Source: Pseudonocardia sp. KRD291 (GTDB taxonomy: Bacteria; Actinomycetota; Actinomycetes; Mycobacteriales; Pseudonocardiaceae). Taken from it: 47,571 nt of DNA. Location: assembly GCF_019263595.1 (NCBI RefSeq), contig NZ_JADQDD010000012.1:1-47571 (forward strand). The letters are read 5' to 3'. Positions 22,220-31,175 of this stretch are shown in pieces. The translations under genes and the position numbers were made by a program. Position 1 is the stretch's first letter. Every line of letters starts with the position of its first letter. The notes under the pieces were generated by a model. The model was given only the letters and a program-made list of their open reading frames with translations, did no database searches and was not told the DNA's origin.

Positions 22220-23104
22220 ATGGGAGCCCAGGACGGCGGTGCCCGCGCCTATCTCAACGTGCCCTTCGCGGAGAAGGACGAGGCCAAGGCGCTGGGCGCG
22301 CGGTGGGACCCGACGGCACGCCGCTGGTACGCCCCGCCCCGGTCGAATCCAGGACTGCAGCGCTGGGCCCCGAAGCCCGGGATCCCCGAGCTGCTCCCCG
22401 GAGAGGACCGCGGGTTCGGCAGCGGGCTGTTCGTCGATCTCGTGCCGGCGTCCTGCTGGTTCACCAACGTCCGCTCCTGTATCGCCGCATCCGACTGGGA
22501 ACGGCTGCGCCGGATGATGCGCGCCCGCGCGGGGGACCGCTGCGAGATCTGTGGCCGTGGGGAGGACCGGGAGCTGCGGCGCTGGCTCGAGGCGCACGAA
22601 CGCTGGCACTACGACGAGCACCGCGGCGTGCAGGCGCTGCGCCGGTTGATCCTGTGCTGCAGATGGTGCCACCAGGCCACGCACATGGGCCTGGCCGAGG
22701 TACAGGGCCACGGCCAGGCCGCGCGCGAGCACCTGCGCCAGGTCACCGGCATGACCTCCGAGCAGGTTCAGGCCCACGTCGACATAGCTTTCGCGCGCTG
22801 GCACACCCGATCGGCGCGGACGTGGGAGCTCGACCTGAACATCCTCACCGAGGCGGGGGTCACCCTCGCCGCCCCACCCGATCACCGAGATCGCGCCGAC
22901 TTCGCCCACCAGCAGGTCAGCCACCGCCGACGCCACGAACACCCGGGCGGCCGCGGGCCCGCGCCGACGGCGCCGACCCCCGGCCGCTCCCCCGACATCA
23001 TGAGCGGCATCGCCGGTCCGATTCCCCCGCCCGCAGATGGTGGCGCGGGCCCGGCACCGCAGCGCCGACCGTGGTGGAGACGCCTCGGGAGCTCGGCTCA
23101 GTGA
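22220..23104 (+). CDS. DUF5710 plus HNH-like nuclease protein
   Basis: A 294-residue protein. Residues 9-40 fit DUF5710 (AYLNVPFAEKDEAKALGARW, then RRWYAPP), a small domain also found in relaxase- and primase-related proteins. Residues 110-170 form a zinc-bound HNH-like unit: DRCEICGRGED, then HERWHYDEHRGV, then LCCRWCHQATHMG, giving two CxxC knuckles and a His-rich core. The C-terminal 70 residues are Pro/Gly/Arg rich. ATG at 22220 lacks a clear ribosome binding site, so the start is not certain. A role as a mobile-element nuclease is likely but unproven. Confidence 0.7.
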   Translation: MGAQDGGARAYLNVPFAEKDEAKALGARWDPTARRWYAPPRSNPGLQRWAPKPGIPELLPGEDRGFGSGLFVDLVPASCWFTNVRSCIAASDWERLRRMMRARAGDRCEICGRGEDRELRRWLEAHERWHYDEHRGVQALRRLILCCRWCHQATHMGLAEVQGHGQAAREHLRQVTGMTSEQVQAHVDIAFARWHTRSARTWELDLNILTEAGVTLAAPPDHRDRADFAHQQVSHRRRHEHPGGRGPAPTAPTPGRSPDIMSGIAGPIPPPADGGAGPAPQRRPWWRRLGSSAQ

Positions 23105-23220
23105 CCACACCGCTGATCCGGCGTCGGGCTCCAGTGGGGCCCGGCCTCGCTGGCCTCGTGGTCGTCGGAAAGAGGTGTCGTTGACGTATGTGGCTGACCA
23201 ATGGATCGAGGGAACAATCA

Positions 23221-23538
23221 GTGACCGAGAATGAGCGCCCGCCCGGGATAGAGGCAGTCGTCAACCTTCCAGCGTTCGAGTGGGATAGCGCCGAAGCGGT
23301 GGGCTATGAGACCGCGCAGGAGGCCATCAACGAGGTGATCGGCTGCCACACCGCCGCGCTCGACCGGGAGCGCCGCTCGGCCGAGCCCGATCAGACACGG
23401 ATTCAGCAGCTTCGCGCCGAGATCGCAGCGTGCGTGCGGGACCAGCGCGGCCTGAACCCGCGGGACCGGCCGGCGATCCAGGCCAGCCGTGACACGCACA
23501 ACCATCGGCTCGCCGCTCTGCGCGGCGAGGCGCGGTGA
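23221..23538 (+). CDS. Hypothetical protein, helical
   Basis: A 105-residue charged, helical protein with no recognised domain. Its body contains YETAQEAINEVIGCHTAALD and an Arg/Glu/Gln-rich helix. GAGGG lies 8 nt before the GTG start, which is why I prefer it to the ATG at 23188. It precedes the nucleoside-hydrolase cassette by 127 bp and a weak hairpin separates them. Confidence 0.6.
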   Translation: MTENERPPGIEAVVNLPAFEWDSAEAVGYETAQEAINEVIGCHTAALDRERRSAEPDQTRIQQLRAEIAACVRDQRGLNPRDRPAIQASRDTHNHRLAALRGEAR

Positions 23539-23545
23539 CGAGACC

Positions 23546-23572
23546 GACGACGATGATTAATCGTTTGTCGTC
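23546..23572 (+). terminator. Weak hairpin after the hypothetical gene
   Basis: GACGAC and GTCGTC, extended by GAT and ATC inside, pair around a short loop with a T-rich bulge, just past the stop at 23538. It is a possible terminator before the next promoter; TAGAAT at 23635-23640 could be the -10 of the nucleoside-hydrolase gene. Confidence 0.4.
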
Positions 23573-23665
23573 CCGGTTTCGATTCTGCTGGGTGATCCGG
23601 TCACGGTTTGTCTGAGATGGCAGGACCTGGGCGGTAGAATCGTGGTGGAGAGTGGAGGTGAACGG

Positions 23666-24763
23666 ATGACTACCGGCCCGGAGCGGGACCTGTCGGTGAG
23701 CGGCGTGCGAGAGCACTGGCAGACGATGGTCGAGCTCGGCGAGGCACTGCCCGGCACCGACCTCGCCACCGCGGCAGACGGGCTGCGCACGGCGTCCTGG
23801 CCCGCCGATACCCGGGCAGCTCCCATCGTCATCGACACCGACATCGGCGGCGATCCCGATGACGCGCTCGCGCTGGTCGCCGCGGCCCGGCACCAACCCG
23901 ACCTCACGCTGGTGCTCACCGCTGATGAGACCGGCGGCACCCGAAGCGGCGCGGGGCAGCGGGCCCGCTTCGCCCGCTTACTACTCGACAGCGTAGGCCG
24001 GCCCGACGTCGCGACCGTGGCCGGCGCGAGCGCCGGCGGCACCGACTACTTCTGCGTCGAAGGCCTCACCCCGGCTGGCGTCGCCGCCCAGCCGAGCGGG
24101 CCCGCCGCGGTCCTGGACGCGGTTCGGGAAGTCTGCCGGAAGACGGACGGGCCGATCCGCTGGGTGGGGATGGCCCCAGTGGGCAACCTCGCCCACATCG
24201 TCGAGCACGTACCCGAACTCGCCGCCCGGCTGCAGGTCACGCAGATGGGCGGGGCGCTGAACTACCGCCACCCCGACCGCGCCGAGCACAACATCCGCCT
24301 CGACGTCGACGCCGCACACCATGTGCTGGCCGCGGTCGCCGACGGGCGCCTGGCTCGGCCGCGGCTGGTCACATCCGACGTCACCTTCACCCCGCAGATC
24401 GGGGTCGACGCCGACCACCCGATTCACCGCACACTCGCCGCAGCCGAGGAGGACAGCGATGGGTGGGCGTCGATCTTGGCCGCGCACCTGGACCGCTGGT
24501 ATGCGAGCAATTACCCGTCCACGCTGCAGCACGACGCGCTGACGCTCTCGGCTGCGCTCGGGCTGCCGTTCGTGCGCTCGGCCGCCACCACTGTGGTCCT
24601 CGACGAGATCGGCCGGATGAGCAGCGACCCCGCCGGTGCGCCGGTGCGGCTGAGCGCGAGCGCGGACTACCCGGCGTTCATGACCTGGCTGGGCACGGCC
24701 CTCGACCCGGCCACCCCGGCCGGCGCGGCGTTGCCCGCCCACGTCGCGCGGCGGCCCGCCTGA
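23666..24763 (+). CDS. Inosine-uridine-preferring nucleoside hydrolase family protein
   Basis: A 365-residue enzyme. IVIDTDIGGDPDDALAL (residues about 54-70) is the calcium- and ribose-binding aspartate cluster of nucleoside N-ribohydrolases. Later, RWVGMAPVGNLAHIVEH matches the GPLTNLA-like loop, and a C-terminal catalytic-type segment includes SNYPSTLQHDALTLSAAL. A 50-residue N-terminal extension precedes the domain. ATG at 23666 follows GGAGGTG. The reaction would release a base from a nucleoside; the physiological substrate is unknown. It opens a plus-strand cassette, and the next frame overlaps its stop. Confidence 0.8.
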   Translation: MTTGPERDLSVSGVREHWQTMVELGEALPGTDLATAADGLRTASWPADTRAAPIVIDTDIGGDPDDALALVAAARHQPDLTLVLTADETGGTRSGAGQRARFARLLLDSVGRPDVATVAGASAGGTDYFCVEGLTPAGVAAQPSGPAAVLDAVREVCRKTDGPIRWVGMAPVGNLAHIVEHVPELAARLQVTQMGGALNYRHPDRAEHNIRLDVDAAHHVLAAVADGRLARPRLVTSDVTFTPQIGVDADHPIHRTLAAAEEDSDGWASILAAHLDRWYASNYPSTLQHDALTLSAALGLPFVRSAATTVVLDEIGRMSSDPAGAPVRLSASADYPAFMTWLGTALDPATPAGAALPAHVARRPA

Positions 24764-26340
24764 GCAGCAGCCCCGGCGAGCAGCCCACCCCGGCGGGCGT
24801 CGATGAGCTCTGCCGGGCCTACGGGCTGACAGACCCGGGCCAGCAGGCCGCCGTCGCGGGCGCCTACACGGTGTTCAGCTCCCACCACGCCCGGTTCGTC
24901 ACCGCAGTCGCCGCCGACATGCTCGACGACCTCCGCGGCGACGTCGACGCGGACCCCCACCGGCGGGTCGTGTTCCTGGGCCGCGACGGGCACTCCTACG
25001 CCGCAGCCGTGCGCGGTCTGGACCCGGAGTTCTTCACCCGGCACTGCAGCGAGATCGTCGTCTCGCGCGCCGTCGTGGAGGCCGCGCTGCAGGACCTCGA
25101 GCGCCACACCGGCGCCGAGTTCACCGCGGTCGAGGCGTTCCGCGTACGGGCCCGCGTAGAGCCCGAGCAGGTCGACGGCGCGTTCCAGGCATTGACCGAC
25201 TACCTCGGCGACGCCGGCGTCGGGGTCCATGAGACCGGATCCGCGGTCACCGTGGTCGACAACAGCTTCAAGGGCACCATCCAGGAGCTACTCACCGCCG
25301 CCTACCCCGACACCACGTTCACCGGCCGCTACGCCCTGCACTCTGCGCACCCCGAGGACCCGCACCCCGGCACCAAGATCGGCTACGCCTTCCACCAGCC
25401 CGCCGGGCCGCGCTGGCAGGGCACCCCCGAACCGTCCCTACCGGCCGAGCCGGAACTAACCCTCGGCGCCGGCGACGCCGTCGCCGCGATCGAGCGCACC
25501 CTGCACGGACCGGACACCAGCCCCCGCGCGATCGGGCCCGACGGCCCGATCCAGCAGCCCCAGCGCACCATCGCCGACCCGCTGCGCGGCCTCAACCCCG
25601 CCCTGGTCCACCCCTCCTACCAGGACCCCGCCGTCCGCGAGGCCAGCAAGGCCGCCGCGCTGCTCGCCGTCTCCGACACCGCAGCCGCGGCGGCGGCCCG
25701 CTGGACGAGCCTGGACCCGGGAGCCATCGAGCAGGAGCGCGAGGACACCCGCGCCGCGTTCAGCGGACAGCTGCGCGCCTGGATCGACCACGGACCCGAC
25801 CTCGACCCGCGCCTGGGCGAGCTCCTCGACAGCTTCGTCCTGCGCAGCGACCACGTCGTGCTCGCCGAGCTGCAGGACTCCTTCACCGCGGCCGGGCTCG
25901 ACGTCGACGACGCCGCCCCCGTCTGGGCCGAACTCGCGGCCACCACCGACCTCACCGAGAAACGCGACGTCGCACTGCGCGCGCTCGACGCGCTCCAACC
26001 CGACCGGGTAGACGGCGCCGGCCAGGAGCCGGGAGCCGATCCCGACCCAGTGCACGGCGGAACGGAGCAGGAGCCCGAGACTGCGGGGACTGTGTTCGAT
26101 CGTGCTGATGCGGCCATCGTGCAGATGCGGCAGGTCGCCCTGCAGAGCCGACTCCACCAAGCGCGTCACGCCCTGCTGCGCGGACGCACTGAGGAGTACC
26201 GCCACGAACGCACCGCGTTCACCGCGCGAGCCTACGACGACCAACTCCAGGTCGAAACCGCGCGACGCGCTCCAGAGCACGATGCGGTGATGGGCGTCGA
26301 CGTTGAACGCGACATGGGCTACGACCCCACCGACGACTGA
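24760..26340 (+). CDS. HAD-like protein (FLARDG-type), start unusual
   Basis: The frame holds a domain with RRVVFLGRDGHSYAAAV, then EIVVSRAVVEAAL, then VTVVDNSFKGTIQELL and FTGRYALHS. This order resembles the HAD-like FLARDG proteins: an Asp nucleophile motif followed by a second acidic motif. The rest is Ala-rich and helical with no known domain. No ATG, GTG or TTG lies near the expected N-terminus. A CTG at 24760 overlaps the previous stop as CTGA and would give 526 residues. GTG near 24872 or ATG near 24919 would cut into the ordered region. A programmed frameshift from the nucleoside hydrolase is another option. Confidence 0.6.
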   Translation: MSSSPGEQPTPAGVDELCRAYGLTDPGQQAAVAGAYTVFSSHHARFVTAVAADMLDDLRGDVDADPHRRVVFLGRDGHSYAAAVRGLDPEFFTRHCSEIVVSRAVVEAALQDLERHTGAEFTAVEAFRVRARVEPEQVDGAFQALTDYLGDAGVGVHETGSAVTVVDNSFKGTIQELLTAAYPDTTFTGRYALHSAHPEDPHPGTKIGYAFHQPAGPRWQGTPEPSLPAEPELTLGAGDAVAAIERTLHGPDTSPRAIGPDGPIQQPQRTIADPLRGLNPALVHPSYQDPAVREASKAAALLAVSDTAAAAAARWTSLDPGAIEQEREDTRAAFSGQLRAWIDHGPDLDPRLGELLDSFVLRSDHVVLAELQDSFTAAGLDVDDAAPVWAELAATTDLTEKRDVALRALDALQPDRVDGAGQEPGADPDPVHGGTEQEPETAGTVFDRADAAIVQMRQVALQSRLHQARHALLRGRTEEYRHERTAFTARAYDDQLQVETARRAPEHDAVMGVDVERDMGYDPTDD

Positions 26341-26463
26341 TCGCGGCCCGGCGGGTGCCGGTGCCGCCGTCTCGTTCTCAGGTGCCCACGGCGGGTGGGG
26401 GCGTTGCACTCTGACCGGACCTCCCCGCTGCGCCCGATGCGCCGCCTGCCCGGCCCGAGTCGA

Positions 26464-26551
26464 GGGAGACAAGCCTCGCTGCGCTCGGTCGGCCTGGCGG
26501 CCGATCCCACCCCGATCGGGCGAGCACGGCGCCCCGGCCGGTCGGGGCGCC
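26464..26551 (+). repeat. Structured leader element, copy E
   Basis: It contains CCTCGCTGCGCTCGG (26474-26488), hairpin 1 GGTCGGCC-tggc-GGCCGATCC (26487-26507, one unpaired T) and hairpin 2 GGCGCCCC/GGGGCGCC (26528-26551). It ends 62 nt before the ATG of the small peptide gene. It is the most diverged copy in sequence, yet both hairpins are kept by paired changes. Confidence 0.65.
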
Positions 26552-26613
26552 CCGGTCCCTGCGAGTGCGCCCCACCCCAGCCGGGGTCGGGCACACGAGA
26601 AAGGGAGCCGGAC

Positions 26614-26745
26614 ATGGCTAAGAAGTCCCACCCTGGCGACGGGATCAACGGCAAGGGCGACAAGGGCTTCGCCCCCGGCCGGGGGCGTACGCCGCTGCGC
26701 ACCCTGACCGCGTTTGTGCGGGCGCTGCTGGGCGGGGTGCGGTAA
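26614..26745 (+). CDS. 43-residue basic Gly-rich peptide, possible precursor peptide
   Basis: A 43-residue peptide beginning MAKKSHPGDGINGKGDKGF and ending FVRALLGGVR. The first half is Gly/Lys/Asp rich, the second basic and amphipathic. GGGAG lies before the ATG and a leader element lies upstream. The next gene, an asparagine-synthetase-like ligase, starts 2 nt after its stop. Placement beside an amide-forming enzyme and a GNAT makes a modified-peptide precursor plausible. A free-standing small protein is equally possible; I see no known leader motif. Confidence 0.55.
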   Translation: MAKKSHPGDGINGKGDKGFAPGRGRTPLRTLTAFVRALLGGVR

Positions 26746-26747
26746 CC

Positions 26748-28085
26748 GTGGGCGAGATGTCGTTCCACGGGCCGGACGGAACCCATTGCACCGACCCGCT
26801 ACAGCTCACGGGCCGGCGGCCGGTGGTCGATCTCGCGGCGCTGGGGCTGCTGTTCGCCCCGCCCGCGCTGTTCGGCGAGTTCTACCCGGCATCGCCGTGG
26901 AGCGGCATCTCGCTGCAGCCGGCCACCTTCGGCGGCGCCACCTCGGTGGCGCCGCCGCGGGTGGCGTTCCCGGCCGCGGTGAGCACCTTGATCGCCGACA
27001 CCGAGGTAGTCGCGGTGAAGTTCTCCGGCGGCATCGACAGCCTCGCCGTCCTGGCGCAGGTCTGCCGCGCCGGCAGCAGCGGCCGCCGCGTGGTCGCGGT
27101 GACGGTGGACCTCGTCGACGACGACGGAGTCCACGCCGCCGACACCGCCCGCCGGTTGGTCCACGGCCTGGGCCTGGACTGCGAACTGGTCGTCATCGAC
27201 CCGGCTCGGTGCCGCCCGGAGATCAGCGCTCCGTGGTCACCGGTCGGGCCCCGGCTCGACGCACTGCCCCAGTTCAACGCCCTGGTCGCCGAGGCGGCGC
27301 ACACGGCGGGGGCGGGGGTACTGCTCTCAGGGGACGGCGCGGACGAGGTGCTCGAGGTTCCTCCCTTCGCCACTACCGCGATCGCCTCGGCACGCGGGCT
27401 GCGCGCCGCAGCCCGCTACGTCGCCGACATGTCCGGCAGGGGAGGGGGTCTGCTCGTCGAGCTCGCCGCCGCTGCGGCTCCGGCGCTGCCCTCGGCAGCG
27501 CGGGCCCGCGCCTATTGGGCGCTGTCCTGGCAGGACACCCTCGGTCAACCGGCCAGCCCGGTGCTGGCCGACCCATTCCGCGGGATCGCCGCCGAGTGGG
27601 CCAGCGCGTGGTGCACGGCCAGGACCGAGGGACACATCGCGGGCGGCGGGAGCTGGGCGGATCAGGCGGCGTGGGACGCGGTCTGGCCCCACGACCGGCT
27701 GCTGCCGGCCGGGGCCGTCGCGGAGGACTCGCCCTTCCTCGCTGAGGCCGTCCTCGCCGCGGCGCAGCAGCTCGGCGCCGCCGACCGGTTCGACCCGGGG
27801 CTGCCGACGCCGTATCAGCGGTGCAAGGCCGCAGTGGTCGAGTTGTTCGAGCCGGCCCAGCGCCCATGGTTACCCCGGCACAAGCAGTACTTCCGTCACG
27901 CCCTTGCCCGGCTCACCCGCGGCCGCACCACCACCGCCGAGCGCGCCATCGCCGCCGGCCTCATCGACCCCGACGCGTGGGCCGCCAACACCGACCTCGC
28001 GGTCACGATGATGGTCGCTGCGGTCGAGGACTGGCTCACCGGCGCCGACGCGATCGGCGCCCACATCCCAGGAGTGTCCCCATGA
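26748..28085 (+). CDS. Asparagine-synthetase-like ATP-dependent amide ligase
   Basis: A 445-residue protein with the synthetase domain of AsnB-type enzymes. VAVKFSGGIDSLAVL is the ATP pyrophosphatase P-loop (residues about 88-102) and VLLSGDGADEVL (191-202) the second signature. The N-terminal glutaminase domain with its catalytic Cys is missing; only about 80 unassigned residues precede the synthetase domain. Relatives adenylate a carboxylate and join an amine, as in asparagine, beta-lactam or lasso-peptide formation. GTG at 26748 follows the peptide stop by 2 nt; ATG at 26757 is an alternative. Its end overlaps the GNAT start as ATGA. Confidence 0.75.
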   Translation: MGEMSFHGPDGTHCTDPLQLTGRRPVVDLAALGLLFAPPALFGEFYPASPWSGISLQPATFGGATSVAPPRVAFPAAVSTLIADTEVVAVKFSGGIDSLAVLAQVCRAGSSGRRVVAVTVDLVDDDGVHAADTARRLVHGLGLDCELVVIDPARCRPEISAPWSPVGPRLDALPQFNALVAEAAHTAGAGVLLSGDGADEVLEVPPFATTAIASARGLRAAARYVADMSGRGGGLLVELAAAAAPALPSAARARAYWALSWQDTLGQPASPVLADPFRGIAAEWASAWCTARTEGHIAGGGSWADQAAWDAVWPHDRLLPAGAVAEDSPFLAEAVLAAAQQLGAADRFDPGLPTPYQRCKAAVVELFEPAQRPWLPRHKQYFRHALARLTRGRTTTAERAIAAGLIDPDAWAANTDLAVTMMVAAVEDWLTGADAIGAHIPGVSP

Positions 28086-29086
28086 CCACACACCCGACAG
28101 CCATCCCGGCCCCTGCCATCACAGCTACCACCATTTCGGGTGGACCACGGCCGGTGACCAGGCCATCCTGGGGAGCCCGCTCGACGAGCGCTCACCGGGA
28201 CGGAGCCGCGATGACGCCCGCACGCCTCCTGCGGCCGCTGGCCGAGCACGACCACCCCGCCGTGCTCGCGCTCGTCGATGCCGACCGGGTCCCCGGCCAG
28301 CCCGCCGCAACCGGTGAGCGCCTGAGTGAGGCCCTGGCCGGGCGCTCTCCTGTCGACAGCGGGTGGTGGGACGAGCTCGACGCCCTACACCACGACGTCG
28401 CCGTCGACGACGACGGTCACGTGCTCGGGGTGATCGCCTCCGGCTGGCGTGCCCGCGACACCACCACGGTGATCCTCTGGTGTCACGCCGGCGAGGACAC
28501 TGCCACGCTGCTCGACCTGATCGAACACGCGCTGGCGCGACACCCCGACTCCGACGCCGAAGCGTTCAGCTTCGCCACCGCACTCGGACTCGGCCTGGAG
28601 GCCCTACCCGTGCGGCACCGCGGGGCGACCGACGCCGCCCTGCACAAGGCCGGATTCACCGGCGCCGACACCTGGGCCTACATGCGCCGCGACCTGGCCC
28701 AGCCCGCCCCACAGCCCGGCCGGGCAGGCTGCACACCGATCACGGTCGGCGAGAGCTCCGACCTCGACGGCTGGCAGGTTGACGCGACCGGACCCGACGG
28801 TGACCGGATCGGGCAGGCCCTGCTCGCCCGGCCCGTCGACGGGATCAGCGTGCTGTTCTGGATCGAGGTCGAGCCCTCGCAGCGGGGAACCGGACTCGGA
28901 CGCCGACTGCTCGACGCCGCGACCGACCTCGCCCGGACCCACGCCGCGACCGAGGTCATCCTCTACGTCGATGACGACGACCCCGGCAGCGCGCGAGACC
29001 GCACCGCGGCCACCGCGCTCTACCGCAGTAGCGGATTCGACCTCGTCGACCGGCTGCACTCCTACGTGCGCCCGCGCACCCGATGA
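28082..29086 (+). CDS. Tandem GNAT acetyltransferase
   Basis: A 334-residue protein. After a Thr/Pro-rich N-terminal stretch of about 40 residues come two GNAT-like units. The first (about 45-210) lacks an obvious acetyl-CoA loop. The second has FWIEVEPSQRGTGLGRRLLDAA and ends with ALYRSSGFDLVDRL, typical of active GNATs. The two-domain layout recalls mycothiol synthase MshD, but this setting beside an amide ligase differs. ATG at 28082 overlaps the ligase stop; ATG at 28211 would omit the odd N-terminus. Confidence 0.7.
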   Translation: MTTHPTAIPAPAITATTISGGPRPVTRPSWGARSTSAHRDGAAMTPARLLRPLAEHDHPAVLALVDADRVPGQPAATGERLSEALAGRSPVDSGWWDELDALHHDVAVDDDGHVLGVIASGWRARDTTTVILWCHAGEDTATLLDLIEHALARHPDSDAEAFSFATALGLGLEALPVRHRGATDAALHKAGFTGADTWAYMRRDLAQPAPQPGRAGCTPITVGESSDLDGWQVDATGPDGDRIGQALLARPVDGISVLFWIEVEPSQRGTGLGRRLLDAATDLARTHAATEVILYVDDDDPGSARDRTAATALYRSSGFDLVDRLHSYVRPRTR

Positions 29087-29102
29087 CCGGCGGCGCGGAG
29101 CG

Positions 29103-29783
29103 TCAGTAGGTCCAGCGATCGAGTGCGCTGCCGCCGGCCCACATCATGTTCATCCGGTCCGCGAGCCGGGTGTATGCCTCTTCCTCGGCCGGTGTCAGCA
29201 CGACGTCGCCCCGGGTGCCCTGCAACCGGGCGGTGAGCAGCTCGGTGTCGGCGGTGGTGGCCAGGTCCAACAGCCCGTTGACCCGGGCGAACGCCTCGAC
29301 CAGCTCGCCGCCCGATGGTGGGGTCGTGAACGCGCCGCCGCTGGCCTCGGCGCCGGCGGCGATGGCCTCGGCCAGTTCACTGCCCGGCGCCATCGCTAGC
29401 GTGTGCCCCAGACACATCGCCGCAGCCGAGAGCAGCGCCAGGTCCCCGGCGTCGAGCTCGACGAGCCGCATCGGCCGATGCTCGTAGTGCCCGTCGGCCC
29501 CGAACAGCAGCGGCAGCGCCGCCGCGGAGGGATGCGAGCGGGATTGCGTCGCCGCGATCAGGTGCTGCACCCGGTTCAGCGCGTCCAGGGCGACCCGCCC
29601 GGCCAGCGGGACCGGCAGCACCGCGGGCCCGTCGGGGTCGTCCTCCTCCCACACCGCCAGGGTCAACAGCAGCTCCTCGACCCGGGCCAGCTCGGCGATC
29701 AGGTCGTCACCGAGGTCGGGGACCAACCGCCGCACACGCGCTGGCGGGCCCACCGCCTGCCCTGTCTGCTCGCACTCGCCCAC
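29103..29783 (-). CDS. Hypothetical helical protein
   Basis: A 226-residue Ala/Leu-rich helical protein with no recognised domain. It contains LIAELARVEELLLTLAVWEEDD and LALLSAAAMCLGHTLAM. GAGGAG precedes the GTG start at proper spacing. It faces the GNAT gene and its stop lies 17 bp past the GNAT stop. Confidence 0.6.
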   Translation of the reverse strand: MGECEQTGQAVGPPARVRRLVPDLGDDLIAELARVEELLLTLAVWEEDDPDGPAVLPVPLAGRVALDALNRVQHLIAATQSRSHPSAAALPLLFGADGHYEHRPMRLVELDAGDLALLSAAAMCLGHTLAMAPGSELAEAIAAGAEASGGAFTTPPSGGELVEAFARVNGLLDLATTADTELLTARLQGTRGDVVLTPAEEEAYTRLADRMNMMWAGGSALDRWTY

Positions 29784-30107
29784 CCGTCGCTCCTCACTGG
29801 ATTCGGCGCCCGAGGTGGACGGCCGCCGGGCACGCTAGCCCGCAGCACCGACAACCGCGGGCGAACAACGACCATCACGTCCGAACGGCTCAGTCCGCCC
29901 ATGTCGGATCCTGTGCCACGAACCGCAACGTCATGGCCAGGTAATCGCGCATTGTGTACGCGTGGTCATTGACCGGGCGCCGGGTCTGTCGGGGTCCGGG
30001 CTACGTACTCACATACCGAGCCCGCGACGGGGCCAGACCTGATGACGACGGCGGGGCCAGATCACTTGACGGGACCACGCGGCTTCGCCTGCGGCAGGAT
30101 CAGGGCC
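29784..30107. other. Intergenic region
   Basis: This 324-bp gap between the divergent helical protein and nitrilase genes holds no convincing gene. The middle (29950-30010) is somewhat AT-richer, as expected for promoters, but I could not fix one. Confidence 0.4.
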
Positions 30108-30851
30108 ATGCGGAACCCGTTGACCATCGCCGCGGCCCAACCGTGGTGTCGACCGGGCGAGATCGCCAAGAACACCCGCGCTCACGCAGCCCTGGTCCGT
30201 CAGGCCGCGTCACGCGTGGTCGTGTTCCCGGAGCTATCACTGACCGGCTACGACCTGGCCGCGCGGCCCCTCAGCCCCGAGGATCCCGTGCTCGAACCGC
30301 TCCAGGAAGCTTGCGCCGAGACAGGCGCCCTCGCGCTGGTCGGAGCGGTAACCCGTCAAGCGGACCGTCGCTACATCGCCGCACTCGCCATCGAACCCGA
30401 CACGATCACCGTCGCTTACCGCAAGACTTGGCTGGGAGGCAACGAAGCCGAGCACTTCGCCAGGGGCGACGGCCCCACGGCGCTCGCCGTCGACGGATGG
30501 CGGCTCGGGCTGGGAATCTGTAAGGACACCGGGTCAGCGCAACACACCGCGGGCACAGCGGCGCTCGACATCGACGCCTACGTCGCCGGGGTCGTCCACC
30601 GACCCGACGAACTCGCCGAGCAAGAGGCTCGCGCAACCGTGATTGCGCGGAGCTGCCAGGCCTACACAGCGATAGCCAGCGCGGCCGGCGCCGTCGGCGA
30701 GAACTACCCCGACACTTGCGGCGCGTCCGCTATCTGGGGTCCCAACGGCCTGGCTATCACGCGCGCCGGCCGCGAACCCAATGACATCGCGCGAGCGACG
30801 CTCTTCCAATTCTCAACCCACCCGCACAGCCCCACCCGGGGCCAGATCTGA
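30108..30851 (+). CDS. Carbon-nitrogen hydrolase (nitrilase superfamily)
   Basis: A 247-residue enzyme with the complete triad: Glu42 in FPELSLTGYDL, Lys106 in YRKTWLG and Cys138 in GICKDTG. The family cleaves amide or nitrile C-N bonds. The length is near the single-domain norm. ATG at 30108 fits the conserved start TIAAAQP; a longer frame from 30042 is unlikely. It lies downstream of the ligase and GNAT genes, past a minus-strand gene, so any link to them is only inferred. Confidence 0.82.
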   Translation: MRNPLTIAAAQPWCRPGEIAKNTRAHAALVRQAASRVVVFPELSLTGYDLAARPLSPEDPVLEPLQEACAETGALALVGAVTRQADRRYIAALAIEPDTITVAYRKTWLGGNEAEHFARGDGPTALAVDGWRLGLGICKDTGSAQHTAGTAALDIDAYVAGVVHRPDELAEQEARATVIARSCQAYTAIASAAGAVGENYPDTCGASAIWGPNGLAITRAGREPNDIARATLFQFSTHPHSPTRGQI

Positions 30852-30870
30852 GACTCAGACCGGTCAGTGG

Positions 30871-31125
30871 TCAACGGCGAATGGACTCCACAATACGCAT
30901 CGATACCGTCGGCGTTGCCCGCCGCAACTGCGCCCACACGGTGTTGCTGCGCTCGTTGAACATCGCCGCGGCCTGGGCCAGGATCGCCCTTACCTCGACG
31001 CCGTCGACGCCGCGGCCGGCCAGCTCCCGGACCAGGCCTGCCGTGCGACCCTCACCCACGGCAGCCCGCTTCGCCGGGGCCGCGCCGGGCGAGACCTCGA
31101 TGTGGGCGACACCGCAGTCGTGCAT
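30871..31125 (-). CDS. Hypothetical small protein
   Basis: An 84-residue protein with GRTAGLVRELAGRGVDGVEVRAILAQ and a basic C-terminus. GAGGA lies close to the ATG. It faces the nitrilase gene and diverges from the S4-like gene. No domain recognised. Confidence 0.45.
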   Translation of the reverse strand: MHDCGVAHIEVSPGAAPAKRAAVGEGRTAGLVRELAGRGVDGVEVRAILAQAAAMFNERSNTVWAQLRRATPTVSMRIVESIRR

Positions 31126-31175
31126 GCGTCCTCGGCGGCCGACGCTGTCGGTGTCCGGCGCTAGGTTCAGCGGTC

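Noticed and set aside
24463-24759. Upstream part of the HAD-like frame
   Set aside because: It overlaps the nucleoside hydrolase in another frame and is Arg/Pro-rich shadow sequence.
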